Source of the DNA: Pleodorina starrii
Lineage: Eukaryota; Chlorophyta; Chlorophyceae; Chlamydomonadales; Volvocaceae
NCBI GenBank assembly: GCA_030267565.1
Contig: BRXU01000043.1
Location: 248,001-312,000 of the forward strand
Direction: 5' to 3'
DNA: 64,000 bases
Positions 50,073 through 60,700 of this stretch are shown here, piece by piece. Position 1 is the stretch's first letter. Every line of letters begins with the position of its first letter. Made by a program: the position numbers and the translations under genes. The notes under the pieces were generated by a model, which was not told the DNA's origin, searched no databases, and was given only the letters and a program-made list of their open reading frames with translations.

Positions 50073-52540
50073 GCTGGCACCGCCGCCAGTGCCGGCTGCC
50101 TCGCCCACAGCAGTGGCGGCAGCTGTCCAGCAGGTTCCCAGAGAGGAGGCGGCAGCGACGAGGAGGTTAACGACGACGACGGAGGTGAAGGGCTCGTCGC
50201 CGGCGCCATCATCATCAGGTGGTGGTGGTGGTGGAGGTGGAGGTGGAGGTGGAGGTGGAGGTGGAGGTGGAGGTGGAGGTGGAGGTGGAGGTGGAGGTGG
50301 AGGTGGAGGTGGAGGTGGAGGCGATCTGCCGCCGATGTCGGGTGCAGCTCCCAGTGCGGGCGCCGCCGGCCGTTCAGACGGCAGGGAGCTGCGAGACACG
50401 TCTGGCGCTCGCAGCGGAGTGCAGCTGCTGCGGCCGCATGTGTATGTTCCGGAAACCGCATCGCCGTACAAGGCGAGTTGCTCGTGCCCGGCACGTGCAT
50501 GACGGCGTGGCCCAGCAATGACGAGGGAACACATACGAATGCAGTTTGCTTGCTGGCCCGCTGCCTAGCTTTATCCGCCTTTATGTGAGAAGCAAGGTGC
50601 GCCGGCATGCGCCCCAACATGCTAGGTGGAAGATAGGATCGTCCTGGCAAGTGCCACGTGGCCGCTCGTGTTTTGTCATGGCAGGCTGCTGTCGTCAATG
50701 AGTCAAGTAAGCCCGTTCCCGTCTCCCGTTGGTTGGGCCAAGTCGTGCGGTGGCCAGTTAAGTCTCAAGACAACAAGGGGTTGCTCGCGCGCGCGTCTGC
50801 AGGAAGTGCGTGGTTGGGGATTGGGGCCCCGCGGTCCTCAAGGGAATTGCTTCACGCTTTATGGAACCCAGCCCATTTATGGACGATTGCATGCGAGGAC
50901 CCACGCCCCGTCCTCACCACAAGCAAACCTCCACCCGGATCTGTACGACAGGTCCGCAAGCTCAGGTCACTGGGAGCGGAGCTGCACTTGTACGGCACCG
51001 ACTGCCTGCAGGCCGAGCTCGCGGCGCGCGCCGCCGCTGCGGCCGCCGGTGCCGTGTACCTCAGCCCCTACAACGACCCGTGGGTCATGGCCGGTCAGGG
51101 CACCGTGGCGCTGGAGCTGCTGGCGGCGCGGCGGCGGGGCCAACTGGATGTGGTGCTGGTGCCCGTGGGTGGCGGCGGGCTGATTGGCGGCGTGGCTTCA
51201 GTGCTCAAAGCGGCGGATCCGGCCATCCGGGTCAGTTGGGTATTTGGGTGGGTGGACGGGTGGCATTGGGGTTCGACATGTGGCAGTCCGCCAGCTGGAA
51301 AGTGAGCCGTGTGTATGTGAGTGTGTGCTGGGGCACCATGTATATTACTTGGGAACGAACGAAGCCGGCTGAAGCTGCTGCGGGGCCACGCACACACACA
51401 TACACTTTTCAGGTGGGAGCTGACGACGGCGGGTGATGGCCGCTGGGGGGTGCGTTGTACAGAGATGGACCAATAAAATCTGCTTCATCTGCGGCGTCGC
51501 GTGTCGAAAGCACCGGGAAACGCATTCAACCGACACACGCCGGCATCGACATGAAGCGACTGTCTTCTGGACACGCAACTGTGCATGTGCCAACGGTGTT
51601 CATGGGCCGGCAGGTGATTGGCTGCCAGCCGGCGGCCTCGGACGTCATGGCCCGATCCGTCGCCGCCGGCGCCATTGTGCCCGAGAACGAGGACGAGGAC
51701 GAGGAGGGCGCGGGTGGCTGCACCTTTTCGGATGCGACAGCGGGGGGTGTGGAGTTTGGAAGCGCCACTCTGCAGCCCTGCAGCGACTGCGTGGACGAGT
51801 GGGTGGTGGTGGGCGAGGAGGAGATTGCGGAGGCGCTGGTGGGGCTGCTGGAGGAGCACAGCAAGCTGGTGGAGGGTGCGTGGGGGGGGGGACTGTATGC
51901 GCGTGTGTGTATGTGTGTGACTGTATGTGCGCGGGAGGCACGGGAAACAAGGGTTCGGGTTGCTCCAGGGAGCTAGCCAGTGTGTCCGGTGTCCCGGGCC
52001 TTGTGGGAGGGGGTAATCGCCGCGAGGAGCCGCGAGGATGCGAGGATGGTGGCGGGCGGCCGGGGGTTGCGTACTCCGGTTCCAGGACGCAGTGAAGCAG
52101 TGCAACCAGACAGCGGTGGTGATAGCGCGCGGCGAGGCATCCGCGGTGGGTGCACCCATCTGATGCACCTCCCGATGCAGGTGCTACTACTTGGGAGGGA
52201 GGGAGGTGCACCCCCAAATACCGACCCATACCGACCCATCCTTTTCAACCATGAACCAGAAACCCCGTACCCCCTTCCCCCCCCCCCCCCACACACGTGA
52301 TAAGTCCCCTCCCTCCCTCCTCGTAACAACCCAGGCGCCGCCGCCTGCGCCTTGGCGGCCTTCAAGCGGCTGGCCCCGCGGCTGGCGGGCCTGAGTGTGG
52401 TGGTGGTGTGCTGCGGGGGCAACATCGCCCTGCACACCCTGCAGAGGGCAATCGAACTGGTGCGACCGCCGCCGCCGGCAGCGGGGCCGACGGCAGCGGT
52501 GCCGGCAGCGGTGCCGGCAGCAGTGGCCTCGCCGGTCTAG
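48220..52540 (+). CDS. PLP-dependent threonine dehydratase/serine racemase-like enzyme
   Basis: Fold-type II PLP enzyme. The closest families deaminate threonine or serine to 2-oxo acids, or racemise serine. Exons: 48220-48291, 48801-49280, 49873-50472, 50952-51230, 51614-51875, 52335-52540; phases agree and give 632 aa. Features: ARHTPLEPSPWL; Schiff-base lysine in HTGSFKVRGALSK (K177); phosphate-side loop TASTGNHALAV; VYVPETASPYK; SLGAELHLYG; NDPWVMAGQGTVALELL; Gly-rich VPVGGGGLIGG (about 455-465); VIGCQPAASDVM; LVEGAAACALAAF; and VVVVCCGGNIAL. It ends after the catalytic core, with no ACT-like regulatory domain, so it is not a feedback-controlled biosynthetic IlvA. A Gln-rich tract sits before the core, and about 150 residues of Gln10, Ala/Pro and Gly35 sequence (about 217-368) interrupt the core. 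Intron 3 appears to use a GC donor (AAG|GCGAGT). No clear transit peptide. Confidence 0.88.
50218..50322. repeat. (GGTGGA)n array encoding poly-Gly
   Basis: Alternating GGT/GGA codons give 35 consecutive glycines within exon 3 of the PLP enzyme. The run is open in all three forward frames (poly-Gly, Val-Glu and Trp-Arg-type readings) and is preceded at 50041-50070 by (CAG)10 encoding ten glutamines. Confidence 0.95.
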
Positions 52541-54736
52541 AAGGGAGCCCAACGGAGCCAACGAAACTGCCACTGCTGCCGCCATTGCGCCACCAACGCC
52601 GGCTGATTGGGGTCACTGCATTGGGGTCATTGCATTGCGTGTGTAGTCAGCCCAGACGTGTTTACACACACGTATATCACTTGCAAACATCACTGCTACG
52701 TACCGGTAGCTGTCGTTTATTGAAGGCCTGAGAATGCGACCGTGCGGGTGTGGACAGTGGATGGGCTTAGGGCATCACAGATGGACGGCAGCCAGCTGAG
52801 GGTTTCAGCGCATCAATCGGTTGTCGGGGAGCAGCGGTCGGTGCACAAAGTCCTGCTTGTGAAGGGCCAGGAGGAATCACAGGGCATGAGTGCGGGGGTG
52901 GGGTATTAGGGTAGGGTAGGGTAGGGTAGGGTAGGGTGGGGTAGGGTAGGGTGGGTAAAGGGGGGGACCCAGCAAGGGGGCCCAGCATGTCCGCGGCTTG
53001 CTCGGGGAGGACCGTCAACTGTGTTTCTTGCCAGCAGCTTAATACAAAAATGAAGAGAATACGGTGGAGATTACAGCAGTCAATGCCGGGTGAATGAACG
53101 TTGCGAGAACGTACGACACAAGATCTGTACGACATGGCCGGACGGTCGGAGGCCTGTGCAAAATTCCTGACGACATGCCATATTTCGCAAAGCGTTTCCC
53201 TACCCGCCACTTGCCTTATCTAACCCCCAAACCAAGCCGAAACGGAACAACACAGACACCAGCCTTCTCACGCGCACCCTGCATTCCCAACCACCGCATA
53301 ACCAACCGCGCCCCGCCCACAACTACCACGTACGCCTCACACGCCCTGCAACGTGTCGCGCCTGCATCTCTCGTACGGTTGCTGCACTATCTCTCGTACC
53401 GCCGCCCCGCAAAGTACGTAATAAGCCGTTCTTAAGCAACGCCTCAGTAATACAACAGCAGTATATGAAACAAATAGATGACATATAGGAAACAACTCCA
53501 AGCGCCGTTATGACCGGAAGGCAAGTAGGTAGACAAGCGACAACCCAGCCGACAAGACATTGCCTTCAGTGTCTCACTACTCTCCCCCCAATCCCCCCCA
53601 CACACACCCACACGCCCCCACACACATCGCCGCCGCCACCAATGTGCGGCTGCTGGGACCAAGATGTCGCCCGTGGCCCTCTGCATATGGCATCCGTTTA
53701 AGGAAAGCCCCGTCCACTAATACTACGCAAAGGAACCACAGAATGTGTGGGACATCGGCGTTGGATTCGCAACAGCCCACGATCCCCCTCGCCGGCTGCA
53801 TACACGCACACATACACACGGTATGCAGTACACGCGCAATGGGCAGGCAGGCAGGCAGCAGCAGCAGCAGGTAGCGGCAGGCTGGTCGCCGACTAAACCC
53901 ACCCACCCACCAACAAGCGAGGGAGGGAGGCGCGCCTCTGCTCGCGCGGCCGCGCCACACGAAGGCCTCCGTCCATCCCCCCGAGTGAGCAGTGTGCGCT
54001 TGATCGCGCATACAACATACAACATGCATCTATGCAGGGGGGGAGGGGAGGGGGTGAATGTCCCCTCGCAGATGAGCATTTTTGCAGTGCACGCATCTGA
54101 CGTTCACGCATCTGCAGTGCGGTACACGCATCACCTGGATCGCCGCCAAACTGCAGCGCGTTTGGAGTCACAAGTGCCTCCAACTGCAGCGCAGCCCGCC
54201 GACCACCATCTGAACAACACATTGCTGCTTGTTGCATCAAGTCCCAATAATAGAAAGTAAGGGACCAGCAGTCTGATGCCGTACCAGATGTGCTTGCGAT
54301 GGGTACGTTCCCAGGACCAGGTCGTACACCGCCGTACTTAATCGTTCCCCAGGTAGTTAGCAGTTAGGTACGGTTGGCACACAACAATACAACGTACATA
54401 CGGGTACATAAACAGTGATCACAATTCATCATCGCGTCGCCCTCATTCGTTTCTCGCTCGCTCCTCCATGCGGGGTGTGGTGTGGCGTGGTGTGGCGTGT
54501 GTCCGGCCCCCCGCCCCGATACGATACCGGCCGCTGGAGACCCCACGCTGACACAAACAACGGCGCCAAACTGTCAACCTCTCCCCCTCCCCGCCCTGCG
54601 AACACCCCTCCCTGTTACCACCTCTGCCGCTGCGTGCTGCTCCCGCTGCAGCCCCTGCCGCATGCTGCCCCCGCTGCTGCTACGCCCGCGGCGGCGGCTG
54701 TCCCCGTTCCTGCTCCCGCTGCCCCCGCTCCCGCTC
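52541..54736. other. Convergent intergenic region (dehydratase 3' / kinase 3')
   Basis: No gene supported. It holds the (GGGTA)n array, and several AC/CCCACC-rich stretches (53585-53640, 53905-53925). Small ORFs on both strands lack domains. Confidence 0.5.
52908..52957. repeat. (GGGTA)n, i.e. (CCCTA)n on the other strand
   Basis: About ten GGGTA units with two GGGTG interruptions. The reverse complement is CCCTA, one base class from the telomere-type CCCTAAA/CCCTAAAA repeats of plants and Chlamydomonas but with a five-base period. Confidence 0.9.
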
Positions 54737-57700
54737 CTACTGCTGCTGCTGCTGTTCCTGCTGCAGCTGCAGCCGCACCAGCATCAGCGTCTTAACCGCC
54801 TCCGCCGCCGCTGGCCGCCTCTCCGGCTGCTCCTCCCAGCAGCCCTCCACCAGGCGGTGCAGCTTGGGGGGGCAGCGCCCGGGCGGCAGCCCCTTCATCA
54901 GCCCCGGCCGCTGCCCCCTCAGTGCCACAGCGCAGGCGATGGTGAGCATGTCCAGACCCGGCCAGGGTGGGCGGCCAGACAGCATCTCGCCCAGCAACAC
55001 ACCGAAAGCGAACATGTCCTGGTGACCGACCGACCGACCGACCGGCGATGTGGAGGGCCGCCCAGGGGAGGGGGGGGGTCATCGGGAATTGATCGGGAAT
55101 TGGGATGGGGATAGGTGGATTGGGGAAGGTGGGGCCGTCACTGTCAGTGTCAGGTGAGGCGGTGTCAGAGCCCAGGCGGGTTCCACCCGCACCCCAGCCC
55201 GCACACGGCACGAGGTAGTACGGCTGTACGGCTGTACGGCAGCCCAGAGATAAATATCGCTGCGGCAACACTGTGATGACCTTAAGCCGGAGGCAGGTAA
55301 AGAGGGGAAGACACATTTACCCACATCCAGACACCCCAGGAGAGTGGAGGGACCCGCTCATCAGCAATGAGCCATAAGCCATAAGCCAACTAACTAGCTG
55401 GCTACAAGGCTGGCCGGATGATGTCAGGACCGCTCACTCACCACCTTGTGCGTGATGACGCTGTTGGCGGGATCGAAGCACTCTGCAGGGGGGAGAGGGG
55501 GGGCGGGGCGGCAGAGTGAGTAAAAGGTAGGGGGGAGAGGCGGCGGCGGCCGGGGCGGGGGCCAGGCTCTTGTTCAGCGGTACCTCTCTGCCCACCCTTA
55601 CGACAACCGTTTACGGCCCACACCGCAAACGAGCGACCGAGCGAGCGAGCGAGGGCGGCGATTGGGGGCATCTGGCGTCCACGCCTTTCAATCTTTCATT
55701 GATGACACACACACACGCTTCTTTGCTCACAGGTGGGCCTCGCCGCCGTCGCGTTCACTTGCACGCACAGCATTGTGGCGTGAGTGAGCGTTCTTTAGCG
55801 AGGGCAGCCATCTCCCGCAGCGAATCAGCCATCGTCAGCACACCTCACCCTACATCTCAGTCGCTCTGTCGCAACTAACTGCCGTTTGCTTTTGTATCGG
55901 TGGGGCGATTGGGCATCTGCCTCAGTTTCGCCAAATGCTCCGCCCTCCCCCTTGCACTTGCTCTGTGGCCCCACGCGACTCACCCACCAAGCAACGGAGC
56001 CGCGGGCCGCTCGCCCCATCTGGTCTATCTATCACGCCCGCCAGAGCAGCCCGCGCAGCCGCACCACCCCCCGAGAGAAGCGTCCCTCTCGTTCCCACCG
56101 CCCCGAACCCCTCAGCAGCTGCACCCATCCACCCACCCACTCCACACCCCACCTGGTGCCATGTACGGCGGCTGTTGGAACCAAACAAAAGAGAGGAAGC
56201 GGCCCAGGGCGGTGCGGAGCGGGGGTGTCACAGAGCGGTGTTAGTTGTGAAGGTCCGTCCGGCGGGATGAGAAGGACAGCCAAAGCATGGCGAGGGAGAA
56301 TCAAAAGGTGTTGCCGAAAGACGTGATCAAGCACGGCTGGCTGGATGGGAGGCTAGGGAGGAGGAAGCGCGGGGAAAAAGGGGATGGAGGCGTGGAGTGG
56401 AGTGGGTTGGAGTAGGGCGGCCTGCCTCGGCCCCCTTCCCTTCCCTTCCCTTCCCTTCCCTTCCCTTCCCTTCCCTTCCCTTCCCTTCCCTTCCCTTCCC
56501 TTCCCTTCCCTTCCCTTCCCTTCCCTTCCCTTCCCTTCCCTTCCCTTCCCTTCCCTTCCCTTCCCTTCCCTTCCCTCCAGGTGCGCCCGCCCGCAGGTAC
56601 GCAGGGCCCGCCCGCCGCCATGCGTGCAGCTCCCTCCCTAGGCACCTCCCAATCATCGACCCTCCGCTCCCCTCCCCTACCCCCCCCCCTCCGACCGCCT
56701 CGCCCCCGAGACCTACTACATGCGACGTTGCGCTCTCTCGGGGCCGTAGCGCCCCCCAACCCAACCCCAACCCAACCCCTCTGACCAACTCCCTCCGGGA
56801 CCCATTCACCGGCCCACCGGGGGGCACACCATGTCCCTGCCCCTGCCGCACTGGTCGGTAGGTAAAGAGCAAACAACGCCTACCTACCTACCTACCATCC
56901 TACCTACCTACCTACCTTCCTACCTACCTACCTACCTACCTACCTGGTGACCCATCCGCAACGTACCACCTGCGTGTGTGTATGTGCTGTACAGGCAAGC
57001 AACAGCGCCCCAGAGCCATCCACACACCCACCCACCCAGCAGCATACATGCCTGGCCCAGGCAGACACGGACGCACGCACGCACGCACCAGTGCAGAGCG
57101 AGCTGCTCCACTGACCTTTCGGTTGCCACGCACTGTCCACCCACCCACCCACCCGCCCACCCCCCCCCGTCCACTCACCGTTCCCGCCTCCGGCTCCCGG
57201 GTCACCCGGGTGGAGGTGGCCAATCGGGAGATGCCGAAATCCTTCGACCACTCGCCCGCCCCAAGCCCCACCCCCCGCCAACCGGAGGGGCGCGAAGGCA
57301 GGGGGTGCATTCCACGACGGGGCAATGGAGGTCCAGAAAGGCGGACACGCGGGTTCCGGAGCAGCCATGGAGGAGGAAGGGGAGGGGAGAGGAGGCAGGG
57401 AGAGGAGGAGGGGAGGAGGGGGCATCATGGGGCCTCAGCTACCGCTCAGAATTTATCCACGCGCGTGCGTGTGTCAGCGGGCGAACGAACGAAGTCAAGT
57501 GGTCAAGGGGGCCGGGCGAGGCGGGGGGGGGGCGGCCGGGCGGGGCGGGGCCTGCGAGAGCACATCTCAGAACACGACACAACACAACAATACAGAACAC
57601 GGCAGAGAGGCGCGCTACTGCAGCTATGCGCGCAGGCAGGCAGGCCACGAAGTCAGAGCCATCGAAGCAGCCCAGCGCAGCGCAGCCCAGTGAGGTGAGC

Positions 57701-60700
57701 GACCCCACCGCTCGCGCGGGACGAACATCACGAATTGATGCAGTACACATTGAGATGCGCAGACAACGCCCAACCAGCCGTCCCCCGCCAGCAGCATTCA
57801 ACCAACCAAACCACTTCCAACCCGCAAACGAACAGCCTCAGCCTCGCCCCAGCCTTTCCCCTGGATGATCCACAAAGCCCCCTCCCTCCCAGGTCCCTCC
57901 CTCCCTCCCCCCTTCCCAGGTCCCTCCCTCCCTCCTTCCAAGGTCCCTCCTTCCAAGGTCCCTGCCTCCCTCACCGCCAGCTTGGCGACGGGTCGGCTCG
58001 AGAGGGCTCCGTTGATCAGCACATTGGCCGGCTTGATGTCCCGGTGGGTGATGGTGGGGTGCAGGAACTCCAGCGCCCGGGCCACATCCAGCGCGATGTG
58101 GAGCACCTGGTGGGGCACACCGGGACAGGGCACGGAACGATGTGACCCGGCAGGACAGCCACAACCGCCGACGTACGGCAGCAGCCCTAGGAAGAATGGG
58201 GACCGCAGTGGGGACGGACGGACGGACGGGGGAGACGGAGCGAACAGTGCGTGAGCGGGAACGTGTGGTGGAGCTGGTGATGAGATGAGGGGCGACGAGG
58301 GGCGATCAAAGGGAACAGGGGACGTCCGCGCCGGCAACGGGGGAAGAAGCGCGCGTATCCCAGCCTGACGCACTGAAAGCACGCGAATGCCACACACTCC
58401 AGGACCGTCTTACGCAGCACCCCAAGCAGCAGCAGCAGCACCACCCGCAGGTCCCCCTCCCAGCCGCCGCCACCGCCCCTCCCTCCCGCCGCACCGTCTG
58501 CAGCGGCAGCAGCCTGCCACCCGCCGCGCTCGAGCCGCCACCCTCGCCACCCTCGCCATCCTTATCTCTGCCCGCCCCGTACTGTCGTACACCGTTGTCC
58601 CCGCAGTACATCAGGTCCTCCAGACTCGTCTCCATGAGCTCCATCACCAGACAGGGCCGCGGCGACTCCACACACACCGCCAGCAGCCTCACCACATGCG
58701 GGTGGCGGCACCGGCCCAGCAACTCCACCTCGTGAGTCAGCAGCGACTGCTCCCGAGCGCTCAGACCCCACTCCTCCGCGCCCTCGACACGCCCCTCCTC
58801 CGCGTCCCCCCCTGCCACAGCTGCCGCCGCTGCTGGGCCGCAGCGCAGCAACTTGACCGCCACCCGCGTGCCTCTGTAGACCCCCACCCGCACGCGGCTG
58901 TGCGCGCCCCGCCCCAGCGCAATTGGCTCCAACCGCAACTCATTGTGGCGCATGCTGCCGCTGCCGCCGCTGCCGCCGCTGCCGCCGCTGCCGCCGCTGC
59001 CGCAGGTGCCGTCTCTGACACCGCCGCTGCCGCCGCCGTTGCTGCTTCCCTTGGCGGACGTTTGCGTGGACGACTCCGGGCTCGGCCCCGCAACGGTCCC
59101 GGACCTGGGCTCTGACCCCGGCTGCGGGTGAGGGCTGTGCGTCCCGAGCGGCGGCATCCGCGGCTGCTGGGTGAGATCCGTCGATATGATCTCCACGAGG
59201 CAGGGTGTCAGCGGAGAGACCACCTCCGAGGCGACCAGCGCGGCAGCATGCGCCGCAGAGCCACCACCCCCACCCCCACCACCGCCTCCACCACTGCCGG
59301 CGCTGGTCGCTGCCCCCCTGTCGGCGTCACCGCCATGAGCATCGCTGCCTCTGCCTAGCTGCTGCTGCCGGTAGTGCTGCCGGTGCCGGCCATCGCAGCA
59401 GGTTGGATCCGGATCCGGATCCGATCCTTCAGGTGCCGCAGCCGAATCCGGGGACTCCGGGGTAGCCGCCCCGGAGTCCAGGAGCCCCGCAGCGCATCCG
59501 CAGCCCGGGCTGTGCAGTCCCAAGCCCCGCACCGCCGCGGTGCCGCTGATGGCGGGTGGTCGCTCCTCCAGCAGGAGGGAGGAGGCGCCGGCGGTGGAGG
59601 CGGAGGCGGAGGTGGAGGTGGGGGGCGCACACACGCCGCTGCGGGGGCGTGTGCCGGTGGCTGTGGGCGGTGGCCCCCGGGCACAGCGGCCCTCCGGGGA
59701 GAGCGTCGATAGCGCCAGCGCGGCGGAGGGCGACCAGGGGGAGGTGCGGCCGGGCAGCCTGCTGGGGGAGGAAGGGGGAGGGCGCGGAGACGGAGACGTT
59801 GTTTCACCCGCTGGAAAGATGCAGGGAGACAGACGAGCAGCCGTAAGGATGCTTGCTTGCGGCAAGTGAATGGGGTAAGCCGCGGCGCTGCACTCATTCA
59901 TTCACTCACTCACCGCGGCGGCGGGATCGCCTTGGGCTGTCCCTCCTCTCCCGCCCTGGGCGCCGCACCCACCGCACCGACCTCCAGCTGCCCATCAACC
60001 CCGCACTGCGGCCCCGGCCTCTGCCCCTGGCCCTCCTCCTCCACCGCCGCCGCCTCCTCCTCAAGGCCGTCCGCTTCCACCCCTGTCGAGTCCCTCTCGC
60101 CGAGCTCCGGATTGATCCGTCCATCCCCACCGGGAGGGCCCCGACCCCGACCCCCGGGTGCTACCGACACGTGCGGGGAAACACGGCTGCCTGCCCCCGG
60201 GACACCGCCAGTGCTGCTGCAGGCGCCGGAGTCGGAGCCGGAGCCCTCGTTACAGGGAGGAGGGGACGAGCCGGGCTTGCAAGGGCCGGCAGGTGGCTGC
60301 GGGAGCCGCTGTCGCCGGCGCCGGACGAGGAAAGCCGCCGCCAGCGCCGCTGCCGTGATCAGTGCGCCTGCGGGGGGCAGTGCGTCTTTGCTTTGCTGCA
60401 CGGCTCAACAGCCAGGCAGCAGCCGACTCCCAGCGAGGTATGCAACGTTGCGGAGGGTAAAGCGTCGGCAGGTTGCTGTGTGCGTGTCATGTGCGCAATC
60501 GGCGGGCGGGAAGGCAAGCCACCCGGGGGAGTGAGTGGGGTGCTGCTGGCGAGGGGGCGACACCCGGAAGGGCGGGCTGGCGGGCGGTGATCACCCGGGG
60601 GGCCGCGCAGTTGGGACTCAGGCCACAGCATTCCCCCCGCATCACGTCCCTACCTCCCTTCTGCAGGGCCGGCCGGCCGGGGCAGGCACCGGGTTGAATT

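Noticed and set aside
52908..52957. Chromosome end or interstitial telomere
   Set aside because: The period is five bases rather than the seven or eight of plant-type telomeres, the run is only about 50 bp, and genes continue on both sides.
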